This document shows, piece by piece, positions 1 to 8,397 of a stretch of 64,000 nt of DNA. A model generated the notes under the pieces. The model saw only the letters and a list, made by a program, of their open reading frames with translations, was not told where the DNA came from and did not search any database. The stretch spans positions 37,309 to 101,308 of the forward strand of contig NZ_CACSJA010000021.1 of assembly GCF_902706035.1 (NCBI RefSeq), given 5' to 3'. The stretch's first letter is position 1. Every line of letters begins with the position of its first letter. The translations under genes were made by a program, and so were the position numbers. The stretch is from Pantoea sp. 18069 (lineage in GTDB: Bacteria > Pseudomonadota > Gammaproteobacteria > Burkholderiales > Burkholderiaceae_C).

Positions 1-262
1 CGCCTCCAGCGTAGCGCCGCCCACGCTCCCCACAGAGTAAGCCCGGTGCCAAAACAAGGGCTTGCTATGGAAATGCGCCAAATGCGCGGCAAAGCGATTT
101 CTGATGCGCCGGGCACTGGCTGTCTTGAGGTTGTTGATCAGCACCGAAATATCCAGCTCAAGCACTTGGGGCGAGAGCGTCTTGCGCCGGTATTTCGTCA
201 CAAAAGCGATGTGTAGCTCGATGTTAAAAACAGCGGGAGAGCTAAGGATTGTTACTTTTCAT
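1..262 (-). pseudogene. IS200/IS605 TnpA (Y1 transposase) remnant, internally deleted
   Basis: Read on the minus strand, the first 240 bases give recognisable TnpA segments: HIAFVTKYRRKTLSPQ, then directly INNLKTASARRIRNRF and KPLFWHRAYSVGSVGG. In intact family members about 45 residues carrying the metal-binding HUH motif lie between the first two segments. Here they are missing, so the single-strand transposase cannot work. The likely original ATG is at 260-262 and its frame (MKSNNP) shifts before the conserved block, so there is also a frameshift near 240. The 3' end, with the catalytic Tyr, lies outside the window. It is divergent from tnpB at 300, the usual IS605 arrangement. Confidence 0.8.
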
Positions 263-299
263 GCTGGCGCCTTACTGATTTCTCCACGAGCATGGCGAC

Positions 300-1739
300 A
301 TGCAGATCGGCCATCGTTTTCGCTGCTATCCCACGCCTGCCCAGGCACAGACCCTGCTGCAATGGATAGGCTGCCAGCGTTTCATCTACAACGCCAAGGT
401 GGGCGAAGACCGGTATTTCAGGCGTTTTGCACGCAAGTCCCTGGCACACACGGGTCAGTTCGCGCCCGTCGATCAGCAGTACAGCCATTTCAAGACCGAG
501 CTCACACCTTGGCTGTCCGAAGTGCCCAGCCAGATTCTGCGCAATGGCGCGGTGCTGTGGAAGCAGGCCTACAGCCGTTATTTCCGAAAACTCGGCGGCC
601 GGCCCACGATTCACAAAAAACACGGCAGACAGGCTGTCTGGCTGACGTCCGAGTTGTTCGCGTTCAAGCCTGTCGTGGACAGGGCTACGGGAGAAATCAC
701 CGGCCACCAGCTGTGCATCGGCACCAGAAAACATCCCGTGGGCGTGCTGGCATTCAAGGCGCACCGGGCCTGCCAGCCTCCCGCTTCATTGCACATCAGC
801 ATCCATGCCGGCCAATGGCATGTCTCGTTCAATGGCGACGATGGCCTGATGGAGCCCAGCGACAAGGAAACCACGGCCTGGCTCAGGCAGTTCGATGCGC
901 CAGAGCTGCTCGCCATGACCCTGGGGCTCGATCGTGGCGTGACCCTGCCACTGGCGGGCAGTGACGGGCAGCAATTCGTTTTTTTGCCGATTCAGGTCAA
1001 GCGCCTGGCAGCGCAGGAAAAACACAGAAAGCGCTGGCAAAAGCGCCAGGCCCGCAGAACCCAGGGCTCCAGCAACTGGGTCAAGGCCAGGCGCAAGGTG
1101 GCACGCTACCAGCGCTATGGCGCTGATGTGCGCCGGGAGTTGGCGCACCAGACCAGCCATGTCCTGGCGACAGACACGCGCTACAAGCTGTTTGTCTTTG
1201 AGGCGCTGAAGATCAAGAACATGACCCAAAAGGCCAAGCCCCAACAAGACGCGCAAGGCCGTTGGCTGCGCAATGGGGCTGCGGCCAAGTCCGGGCTCAA
1301 CAAAACGATTCTGGCCTCTGCCTGGGGCCAGACAAAAGTGTTTTTGCAGTACAAGGCGCGTCGCCAAGGCAAGCTGGTGATAGAAGTGCCGGCGTTTTAT
1401 TCTTCGCAGGAATGCGGCGCTTGCGGCCACATTCACCAGGGCAACCGGGTTTCCCAATCCGTGTTTGTCTGTCAAGGCTGTGGACACACTGCACATGCCG
1501 ACCACAACGCGGCAACAGTCATTGCCGGGCGCGGGGTCAGGCAATTGCTGGCGGGCAAGAGTGCCGAAAAGGAGAGGAAGACCTGCCGGATCGCAAGACA
1601 GAAGGTAGGGGCGGAAGGCTCCGAACCGGGTGTAGAAATGCGCCCTACGCTTGGTGAGACTGGGGTAAGTCGCTGGGGTGGCAACACGCCGGCGCACTGG
1701 TCTTGGACCCAAGAAACCCCCGCTATAACGCCGGTTTAG
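300..1739 (+). CDS. tnpB: IS605-family accessory nuclease TnpB (RuvC-like, RNA-guided)
   Basis: A 479-residue TnpB protein, the family ancestor of Cas12. The N-terminal helix-turn-helix region starts at residue 1 (HRFRCYPTPAQ). The RuvC-like active site is complete by eye: D211 in LGLDRGV, E301 in FEALKIKNM and D401 in AHADHNAA. The zinc finger C372-x2-C375 ... C391-x2-C394 sits between the last two. The C-terminal tail after about residue 420 is low-complexity and runs into the element's right end, as is usual for this family because the omegaRNA overlaps it. Known TnpB proteins cut DNA next to a short TAM using an omegaRNA guide. The partner tnpA is deleted, so this copy should not be self-mobile unless a related TnpA acts in trans. 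Confidence 0.92.
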   Translation: MQIGHRFRCYPTPAQAQTLLQWIGCQRFIYNAKVGEDRYFRRFARKSLAHTGQFAPVDQQYSHFKTELTPWLSEVPSQILRNGAVLWKQAYSRYFRKLGGRPTIHKKHGRQAVWLTSELFAFKPVVDRATGEITGHQLCIGTRKHPVGVLAFKAHRACQPPASLHISIHAGQWHVSFNGDDGLMEPSDKETTAWLRQFDAPELLAMTLGLDRGVTLPLAGSDGQQFVFLPIQVKRLAAQEKHRKRWQKRQARRTQGSSNWVKARRKVARYQRYGADVRRELAHQTSHVLATDTRYKLFVFEALKIKNMTQKAKPQQDAQGRWLRNGAAAKSGLNKTILASAWGQTKVFLQYKARRQGKLVIEVPAFYSSQECGACGHIHQGNRVSQSVFVCQGCGHTAHADHNAATVIAGRGVRQLLAGKSAEKERKTCRIARQKVGAEGSEPGVEMRPTLGETGVSRWGGNTPAHWSWTQETPAITPV

Positions 1740-1755
1740 CGGTGGGAGTCTTCAT
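1600..1755 (+). ncRNA. Probable omegaRNA (right-end RNA) of the tnpB element
   Basis: In IS605/IS1341 elements the omegaRNA scaffold is encoded by the 3' end of tnpB plus the right end, and the guide is the flanking host DNA. A G/C-rich hairpin with arms at 1717-1725 and 1737-1746 (CCCCCGCTA against TAGCGGTGGG, one bulge) lies at the end of the tnpB frame and matches the typical right-end structure. The guide would then begin a few bases after 1746. The exact RNA ends and the cleavage site cannot be fixed by reading; the limits given are approximate. Confidence 0.4.
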
Positions 1756-1898
1756 ATCACGGCAAAACCCTCTGCGGTTCAAGCTTGCATTCTGCAAGTG
1801 AAAGATTAAATTGATGGCAATCGGCTCCTGGCGAACGGGAGCGTTTGGCGGCGCCGGCCATGCGCTGGACCTGCCGCCGTTGGCGCGGGGAGAATCCA

Positions 1899-3959
1899 AT
1901 GAAATCGCACGCTCTCAAGTGGTGGTCGCTGTGCGCGGCACTGGCCCTGGTCGCAAGTTTTGCGGCATGCGATGCGGGGCTCGATTTCACGGCGCCACCA
2001 GGTGTGGCTGCTCAAGCGGCGGGGCCCGATCCGCATGAACGGGAAGCACCCTTGTCCGCCATGTTCCTGTCGCTGGTACGCAGCAGCGATGGGCTGCAGG
2101 CGCGCGGCGCACCGCTGAAGTTCAAGGCGATGCCGGCTGCCTTGTCCCGCGACCCGAGCGCGTACACGGTCTACTTGAACGGGAGCCTGCTCGACGAATC
2201 TGCGCTGACGGTCGCGGCAGACGCGCTCCTCATCCACTCACCCCTCGAAGACGGCAGGAATGCAATCCAGGTCTTTGCCCCGGACGGCGCGGGAGCGCCG
2301 GTGGAAGCCGAAGCGGTCGTCTGGGCGGGCTCCGCAGTTGTGCAGGGAAAAGTGGTGGATGAAAGCGCAAACCCGGTCAACGGTGCGAGGGTCGTCGCCG
2401 CACTCGGTGACGACCCCACCGTCACGGCGACCACGGTGACCGACAGCGCGGGGCAGTACGTCTTGAAGAACTTTCCCGCACGCACGGTGCTCGTGACGGC
2501 GACCGGCCCTGCGGGATTGATCGGACTTTCCGGTGCAACGGCGGGCGTGGCCGGAGGCGCCTTCCCCGATATCGTGCTCCTGGGTTTTGGCGCTCCGGCT
2601 ACTTCAACCAACAAGCGCTTTCTCGCAAGCACGGCGGGATGGATCAACCGCAATGGTGCGCGCCTGTCCCTGGTGGAGCATGTGCAAAGCCCGGGACCGG
2701 GACCGGAAGCGGCGCGGGCCGGCGCCCTGTCGGCAGATCCACAGCCCGACCTTCGCATAGGCGCGAGCGGCCCGGGGCCCCGGACCGCCACCTACACTTT
2801 CATGCCGCCCGCAGATACCAGGACGGTACGCATGCGATACCGTTTGCAGACTGCTGCGTTGGCGCAATTCTTTGGATCTGCGTACAGCGACGCGTTCCAT
2901 GTCGTGCTGCGAACCAAGGGCGCAGAGAGCGCCGCAGTCGGCGCTTCCATGAATGCGCTCGGAAGGGATGCTTTTGATGACAACGGGTCCACGGCCTGGA
3001 AGGAACTGAGCGTGGAGCTGGCCACTGTGGGGGAGCCCGTGCAGGTGGAGGTGATGGTGGCCAACATGGCCCATGCGGGTGATGCCGGCGTGGAGTCCGC
3101 CGTGATCGTGGACTTCGTTGCCGCCAGTCCATTGGCGATTACGCAGGCCCGCCTTTTCGACATCGACAATTCCGCGCTCAATTATCTGAGCGCCGCCCAC
3201 CATACGTACTTCAACGCCACCACGCGCGTTCATGCCACGTTCAAGGTGACTGGCCCCGTGGCCGCCCAGCTGTCTTCCCTGGAGCTCCAGGTGCTGCAAG
3301 CGGGCGTGCTCAAGGCCAGGGGCGTGCTCGCCGCGTCGTTATCGCCGTCGCTTTACAAGGCCTTCGGAGCATCCGGCGTCGAGCTCGGCAGCGCGCAGCT
3401 TGCGTTCGAGATTCCCGCGAGCGAGCTTGCCACGGTGAACGCCGCAAGGGACGGCCCGCTGAATCTGAAACTGGTGGCAAAGGCAGGCGATGGAAGCATT
3501 GCGCAGAAGGATATGGGCAATGTGCAATTGCTGGACCACTGGAAAGGCCCGAACCGGTATGGCGGCCGGGACGAGAGCCGGGGCGGAGACGATTGGCTCA
3601 CCCCGACGGCACGCGACGCCTGCAGTCCAGTGGGCGTCACCTGGGGCGACTTCAGCAACATGAACGCAGGCTCGTTTGCTCCCGACCATGCTTCCCATGC
3701 AACGGGCAGGGACGCGGATGGCTGGTATGCAGGCTACAACGCCAGGGATGCGGCTGCAGCGAAAAAGATGATCGCGTTGCTGAACACGCCGGGTGTTGGC
3801 AGCAAGGTGAAGATTGTGTACGTCACCCACACCCCGAGCAGCGGGAATGCCTTCCATGACGCCTACAAGGACGTGACGCTGGCGGACGGACGCAAAGCCA
3901 GGTCGGTCATCCGCAATTACGCCGGCCACAGGACGCATTTCCACTGGCATATGGGTTGA
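1899..3959 (+). CDS. Lipoprotein with carboxypeptidase-regulatory-like domain and MepA/LAS-type C-terminal domain
   Basis: The start at 1899 is chosen because GGGGAG precedes it and a signal peptide follows; an in-frame ATG at 1845 lacks both. The protein is 686 aa, with a lipobox-like FAAC ending at C24. After about residue 150 there is a beta-rich segment resembling a carboxypeptidase regulatory-like domain (VVQGKVVDESANPVNGARV). The middle is unassigned, with beta-sandwich-like character. The C-terminus carries H600-x2-G-x-D605-x-D607 (SHATGRDAD) and, near the end, GHRTHFHWH (about 676-684). This pair of motifs matches the zinc-binding pattern of penicillin-insensitive murein endopeptidase MepA (peptidase M74, LAS group). 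I infer a zinc peptidase-like domain, possibly acting on peptidoglycan. The multi-domain arrangement is not one I recognise. Confidence 0.62.
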   Translation: MKSHALKWWSLCAALALVASFAACDAGLDFTAPPGVAAQAAGPDPHEREAPLSAMFLSLVRSSDGLQARGAPLKFKAMPAALSRDPSAYTVYLNGSLLDESALTVAADALLIHSPLEDGRNAIQVFAPDGAGAPVEAEAVVWAGSAVVQGKVVDESANPVNGARVVAALGDDPTVTATTVTDSAGQYVLKNFPARTVLVTATGPAGLIGLSGATAGVAGGAFPDIVLLGFGAPATSTNKRFLASTAGWINRNGARLSLVEHVQSPGPGPEAARAGALSADPQPDLRIGASGPGPRTATYTFMPPADTRTVRMRYRLQTAALAQFFGSAYSDAFHVVLRTKGAESAAVGASMNALGRDAFDDNGSTAWKELSVELATVGEPVQVEVMVANMAHAGDAGVESAVIVDFVAASPLAITQARLFDIDNSALNYLSAAHHTYFNATTRVHATFKVTGPVAAQLSSLELQVLQAGVLKARGVLAASLSPSLYKAFGASGVELGSAQLAFEIPASELATVNAARDGPLNLKLVAKAGDGSIAQKDMGNVQLLDHWKGPNRYGGRDESRGGDDWLTPTARDACSPVGVTWGDFSNMNAGSFAPDHASHATGRDADGWYAGYNARDAAAAKKMIALLNTPGVGSKVKIVYVTHTPSSGNAFHDAYKDVTLADGRKARSVIRNYAGHRTHFHWHMG

Positions 3960-3965
3960 GCAGGC

Positions 3966-4050
3966 AGGGCGTGCTGACGCCCTGAGCGCCCGGCACCGGC
4001 TGGGACGGCGCCGGGCGCATGCCGGTGCGCGGCGTATGCGCGCATACGCC
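3966..4050. terminator. Hairpins between convergent genes
   Basis: Two strong inverted repeats lie between the convergent genes ending at 3959 and 4067. AGGGCGT/ACGCCCT with a four-base loop is at 3966-3983, and a perfect 20-base palindrome built from GGCGTATGCG and its complement is at 4031-4050. Neither is followed by a T-run, so intrinsic termination is not certain. They may only block read-through or protect the 3' ends. Confidence 0.35.
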
Positions 4051-4066
4051 GCTGCGCGATGCCGGC

Positions 4067-5803
4067 TCATGCATCTTCATCATCTTCTTCCTCACCCAGT
4101 GGCTTGCCAGCGCAGATGCCGGCGCTGGCGCGTGCCGGCACCTGGCCATGCAGGAAATAATTGGCGACCTGCTTGTCCACGCAAGCCGTGCCGTAAGGAA
4201 ATACCATGTGCTGATACTCATTTCTGACCATGATCATGCGCGTGTTCGGCAATTCATCCAACGTATTCATCGCGCTTTCAACGGGGGTCGCCGCATCGTA
4301 GCGACTGTGCAGCATCAGCAACTCTCCAGCCTTGCGGATTTCAGCAATCGGCGGCAGTTTCTTGTCCGCGCCACTCCAGTAAAGGCAGGGGTTGTAGGCG
4401 TAGCGCTCCTGAGCGAACGGATTGCGGTCCGCAAAATCCCCGGCCAAAGCACTCCAGTACTGATCGGAGCCATGCGAGCCCATCGTGCCGGTATCGTTGC
4501 AGCGTACGCTCCAGTGCACGAAATCTTGCTTGCCCAATTGGTTTGCTTCCTTGGGGGTAAAAAGCATATCGGACAAGATATCGGCTTGCTCAGCCACTTG
4601 CGCAATGTCGAAGGCGGACGATGCGGCCATCGCGACCTGCAGGTCTTGCAAGCTGGCCTGCGGGTTGTGCGACAGCAGGTCTTGCAGACCGAGGGCCGCG
4701 GCAACCGCGAAAGTATTGCGATTGAGGTCGTCGGACTCGGTGTGATCCCAGAATTGGATCAATGCCTGCTTCATCCGCGCGGAAACCGCGAGCAGACGAT
4801 TGCGCAGCGCAGTGGCATCGGTGCCCAGACCGAACCGGTCGGGGTTGCTTGCGGCATGCGGCAGCAGCACTTCATCGATGACGCGCTGTTCGGCCTGGGC
4901 TTGTGCCAGGTATGCGTCCTCCAAGGTGGCGGTGATGTCCATGCTGCTGTCGAGCAGCATGCGCCCGACACGCTCGGGAAACAGCCCCGCATACCAGCTG
5001 CCCAGCCAGGTACCGTAGGAATAGCCGATGTAGTTGAGCTTCTCTTCCCCCAGCAAGCCGCGCAGCAGGTCCATGTCGCGCGCAGTGGCCTCGGTGTGGA
5101 TATGCTTGCTCATTGGCGTGGCGGCGCAGGCCTGAGCCAGCACACGCGCGTTGTGCTGAATCTTCCGTACATTTTCCGGGCTCGGATCGACGATCAAGTC
5201 ATCATCGGGCACCAGCGCTTCGTTCAGCTGACAGTTCAACGGGCTATGGCGCCCCGTGCCCCGCGGTGAGAAAGCGACCAGATCGTAGCGGCGGGACATC
5301 TCCTGAAGCAGCTCACCTCCCTCCTGCGGGTCCCCTTGCGCCAACCTCGAACTGAGTGACGGCGCCACGGACAGGCCATCCATGCCAGGGCCGCCCGGAT
5401 TGAGCACAATCGCCCCGAGCTTTCGCGGCGTTTGTTCGGCAGCCACCTTCAAAACCTCTATTTGCAGTTCGGCCGACGACGGATTGGCGTAGTCGAGCGG
5501 CACGCGCATCAACGCGCATCGGGCGCGTTCGCCCAATTGCGCAAGTTCGTCTTCGTCCTGCGTGGCCGAAGGATCGCAGGCTTGCCAGTTCAGCGTTTGC
5601 TGCTTGAAAGAGGCCAGCAGATCCACCGGGGGCTCCACGCCACCGCCTGCGTTGCCGCCGCCGCCAGCACTACCGCCATCGCCGCCGCCGCATGCCACGA
5701 GAATCACTGCAAACAGCGCGGCGCCGGCCAGCCGGCTGGAACGTTGCAGCGATGGCCAGCGGTATGTCGCTGGGGCCAAGAAACCTGGGGCAGACTCAAG
5801 CAT
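4067..5803 (-). CDS. Lipoprotein alpha/beta hydrolase, S33/tripeptidyl-aminopeptidase type
   Basis: A 578-aa secreted hydrolase. The signal peptide ends in the lipobox VAC38, followed by a Gly-rich linker (residues 39-55). The fold shows NPGGPG (135-140, oxyanion region), the nucleophile S262 in GYSYGTW, D503 in HSRYDAATP and H532 in YQHMVF. This is the catalytic triad and the C-terminal TAP-like domain of the family. The length fits secreted S33 peptidases and related esterases. AAGGA eight bases before the ATG supports the start. The family cleaves N-terminal peptides or proline-type bonds; the substrate here is unknown. It is convergent with the preceding lipoprotein and looks monocistronic. 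Confidence 0.85.
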   Translation of the reverse strand: MLESAPGFLAPATYRWPSLQRSSRLAGAALFAVILVACGGGDGGSAGGGGNAGGGVEPPVDLLASFKQQTLNWQACDPSATQDEDELAQLGERARCALMRVPLDYANPSSAELQIEVLKVAAEQTPRKLGAIVLNPGGPGMDGLSVAPSLSSRLAQGDPQEGGELLQEMSRRYDLVAFSPRGTGRHSPLNCQLNEALVPDDDLIVDPSPENVRKIQHNARVLAQACAATPMSKHIHTEATARDMDLLRGLLGEEKLNYIGYSYGTWLGSWYAGLFPERVGRMLLDSSMDITATLEDAYLAQAQAEQRVIDEVLLPHAASNPDRFGLGTDATALRNRLLAVSARMKQALIQFWDHTESDDLNRNTFAVAAALGLQDLLSHNPQASLQDLQVAMAASSAFDIAQVAEQADILSDMLFTPKEANQLGKQDFVHWSVRCNDTGTMGSHGSDQYWSALAGDFADRNPFAQERYAYNPCLYWSGADKKLPPIAEIRKAGELLMLHSRYDAATPVESAMNTLDELPNTRMIMVRNEYQHMVFPYGTACVDKQVANYFLHGQVPARASAGICAGKPLGEEEDDEDA

Positions 5804-6028
5804 AAAAGCATCCTTGCGAGGCGAAGTGGATCAGTGCGACCACCACCCTCCGGGAAAGCCGCCAGATTCGCGCCTGGCAACCAGGCGCAAACCCGCGAAC
5901 GCCGCGCTCAAGCCACGACGTTGCATGAAGGGTGTTGGCGACTTTTAGTAACCTCGCCAGAACGCAAGTTCCTGCGCCGGCCGCTTCGGCCAAAGAGGGA
6001 GCCCGCAGCGTTTCGCGGCGGGCGGCTT

Positions 6029-7102
6029 GTGGGCTATCCGAACATCGACGGCGTGGTGGGCCTGAGCCACGGCACGGGCTGCGGAATGGAGATGACCGGC
6101 GAGCCCATGCATCTGCTGCGCCGAACGATTGCCGGCTATGCGCGCAATCCGGATTTTGCCGGCGTGCTGGTGATAGGCCTGGGGTGCGAGCGCAATCAGA
6201 TCAAGGGCCTGATAGAGCAGGAGGCGCTGGCCGAAAACCGCCTGTTCAGGACCTTCATCATGCAGGAGCAGGGCGGCACCAGGAAGACGGTGGAAGCCGC
6301 GATCGCGGCCGTCGACGAGATGCTGGAGGAGGCCAATGCGGCCCGGCGCACGACGGTGCCCGCAAGCCATCTGCGCATAGGCCTGCAATGCGGCGGCTCG
6401 GACGGCTTTTCCTCGATCACCGCCAACCCCGCGCTGGGTGCGGCGATGGACATCCTGGTGCGCCATGGCGGCACGGCCATCCTGTCCGAAACACCGGAAA
6501 TCTATGGCGTCGAGCACACGCTGACCCGGCGCGCGCGCAATGCGCAGGTGGGCCAGAAGCTGGTGGACCGCATCCTGTGGTGGAAACACACCTATTCGCC
6601 CGGCCGGGATGTGCAGATCAACGGCGCGGTGAGCCCGGGCAACCAGGTGGGCGGCCTGGCCAACATCTTCGAAAAGTCGCTGGGCTCTTCGATGAAAGGG
6701 GGGACGACCGGGCTGATGGAGGTGTACCAGTATGCCGAGCCGGTGCGCCAGGCCGGCCTGGTGTTCATGGACACGCCGGGCTTCGACCCGGTATCGGCCA
6801 CCGGCCAGATCGCGGGCGGCGCCAACCTGATCTGCTTCACCACCGGGCGCGGTTCGATGTTTGGCGCCAAGCCCGTGCCCTGCGTCAAGTTGGCGACCAA
6901 CACGGCGATGTTCGAGAGACTGAAGGAAGACATGGACATCAACTGCGGCGGCCTGATGGATGGCGAAGAAGACATGCCGCAGGTCGCGCAGGCCATCTTC
7001 GAGCTCATCCTGCGCATCGCGTCGGGCGAGAAGTCCAAAAGCGAAGCGCTGGGCCTGGGCGATCACGAGTTCGTTCCATGGAACATCGGCATCGTGAGCT
7101 GA
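6029..7102 (+). pseudogene. UxaA/GarD-family dehydratase, 5'-truncated
   Basis: From about 6010 the frame reads as the large C-terminal domain of the altronate/galactarate dehydratase family: YPNIDGVVGLSHGTGCGM, GVLVIGLGCERNQ, LQCGGSDGFSSITANPALG, and PWNIGIVS at the end. Intact members begin this domain with about 45 more residues (a GY-x-RxDGR-x-GxRN block), and many also have an N-terminal SAF domain. Neither is present upstream, although the frame stays open back to 5432. The first usable start is GTG at 6029, with no clear ribosome-binding site. It is probably a decayed gene. A shortened but expressed protein is possible, since the remaining 357 residues have no stop. Downstream is a DapA-family gene, a common partner in sugar-acid clusters. 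Confidence 0.7.
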
Positions 7103-7178
7103 TGCGGCGGACCCTCTTGTCGGCCCAGGCGCAAGCCTGGGCCGATGCGAACCCAATCACTTCCTGGACGCAGAAAAA

Positions 7179-8111
7179 ATGACGACTCCTTCCCAGAACC
7201 TGCAAGGTGTGTTCTCGCCGGTGCTCACGCCGTTTTCCGCCGACTTGCGGCCCGACCCGGACCGCTTTGTGAAGCACTGCCGGTGGCTGCTCGATCAAGA
7301 TGTCGGACTGGCGATTTTCGGCACCAACTCCGAGGCCGCTTCGCTGTCCCTGCGCGAGCGAATCGACCTGCTCGAGCACCTGATAGCGCATGGCATTGCG
7401 CCCGACAGGCTCATGCCTGGCACGGCCAGCTGTTGCCTGACGGAAAGCATAGAAATGACCAAGGCGGCGGTGGCCGCGGGTTGCGCCGGCGTGCTCATGC
7501 TGCCGCCGTTCTATTACAAGGGCGTGAGCGACGAGGGGCTGTACCGCAGCTTCTCGACCATCATTGAAGCGGTGGCCGATGAGCGCCTGAAGATCTACCT
7601 CTATCACATCCCGCCCGTCTCGCAGGTGCCCATCAGCCTGGCGTTGATCGAGCGCTTGCTCAAGAGCTATCCCGGCGCGATCGCCGGCGTCAAGGACAGC
7701 TCCGGTGACCTTGACGGCATGCTGGCGATGATCCGCGAGTTCTCCGGCCAGGGCTTCTCGGTGTTTGCCGGCAGCGAGGCGCTGCTGCTGGAGAACCGGC
7801 GCGCGGGCGGTGCGGGCTGCATTACCGCGACGGGCAATGTGAATCCCACGGCCATCATGCGCCTGTACCGTGAATGGCAAAGCCCGGACGCGGACCAGCA
7901 GCAGCAAGCCTTGGTTCAATCGCGCGGCGCATTTGCGCAGTTCCCCATGATTGCGGGAATGAAGGCGGCCATCGCCTGGAAATCCGGGCGCAGCGACTGG
8001 CTGCATGTGCGCCCACCGCTGCTTGATCTGGACGAAGCCCAGCAGCAGGCGCTGCAGTCTCTACTGGCCTCCATGGACTTTGACATTCCAAATGCCGGGC
8101 AGCTTGTCTGA
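7179..8111 (+). CDS. DapA-family lyase (dihydrodipicolinate synthase / N-acetylneuraminate lyase superfamily)
   Basis: A 310-aa class I aldolase/dehydratase. The Schiff-base lysine is K172 in GVKDSSGD and the proton-shuttling tyrosine is Y142 in YLYHIPP. The substrate-binding loop, usually GTTGE, is GTNSE here (48-52), so true lysine-pathway DHDPS activity is unlikely. Catabolic members of this family act on 2-keto-3-deoxy sugar acids. Its position 76 bases after a UxaA-type dehydratase remnant fits a former sugar-acid pathway. The ribosome-binding site is weak (A-rich). A strong hairpin terminator follows at 8131. Confidence 0.88.
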   Translation: MTTPSQNLQGVFSPVLTPFSADLRPDPDRFVKHCRWLLDQDVGLAIFGTNSEAASLSLRERIDLLEHLIAHGIAPDRLMPGTASCCLTESIEMTKAAVAAGCAGVLMLPPFYYKGVSDEGLYRSFSTIIEAVADERLKIYLYHIPPVSQVPISLALIERLLKSYPGAIAGVKDSSGDLDGMLAMIREFSGQGFSVFAGSEALLLENRRAGGAGCITATGNVNPTAIMRLYREWQSPDADQQQQALVQSRGAFAQFPMIAGMKAAIAWKSGRSDWLHVRPPLLDLDEAQQQALQSLLASMDFDIPNAGQLV

Positions 8112-8130
8112 AGCGTGATTCACCAGTGCA

Positions 8131-8158
8131 AAAACGCCGGCCTGCACGCCGGCGTTTT
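8131..8158. terminator. Intrinsic terminator after the DapA-family gene
   Basis: An 11-base stem AAAACGCCGGC / GCCGGCGTTTT with a six-base loop, followed by further Ts on the plus strand. The A-run on the left arm means it could act in both directions. It lies 20 bases after the stop codon and isolates the gene from the sigma-54-type promoter at 8298. Confidence 0.85.
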
Positions 8159-8297
8159 TGTTTCCGCCGCACCGCCACGGCGTCGCAATCCCCGGATTTG
8201 CCTCATCTGCGTGCAGGTTGATCGCAAATGGTGCGCGCCGCCTTGCCGCATGCCGTTCTCCAGAGGGGAAAGCGCCGGGAAAAGTGTGAAAACAGCT

Positions 8298-8313
8298 GGC
8301 ACGCAGCTTGCTT
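8298..8313 (+). promoter_or_regulatory. Sigma-54 (RpoN) promoter for the ABC importer operon
   Basis: TGGCACG-CAGC-TTGCT matches the sigma-54 consensus TGGCACG-N4-TTGCW at every fixed base, with the -24 GG and -12 GC correctly spaced. It lies 85 bases before the start codon at 8398, giving an expected 5' leader of about 74 bases. A TGGTGC half-site that could bind NtrC is at 8229-8234, but no full NtrC palindrome is evident. Confidence 0.78.
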
Positions 8314-8330
8314 GAATGGCTTTGACTGCC

Positions 8331-8342
8331 TTGTGTACAAGA
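8331..8342. promoter_or_regulatory. Palindromic operator, GntR/FCD type
   Basis: CTTGTGTACAAG, a near-perfect palindrome placed just downstream of the expected start site of the sigma-54 promoter. A close copy (ATGTATACAAG) lies in the same relative position before atzF at 14530. The GntR-family regulator encoded at 12010-12687 is the best candidate binder. Position downstream of the start site suggests repression. Confidence 0.55.
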
Positions 8343-8397
8343 GAGTATTCAAGGGCAGATCGATTTTCGCCAAAGCCCAACTCAAGAAGGAACTGCC

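Noticed and set aside
5432..6028. In-frame upstream extension of the UxaA-type gene
   Set aside because: The extension lies antisense to the lipoprotein hydrolase and shows no family similarity, so it is not part of the real protein.
8215..8240. NtrC enhancer site before the sigma-54 promoter
   Set aside because: Only one TGGTGC half is convincing; the partner half GCACCA is not at the required spacing.
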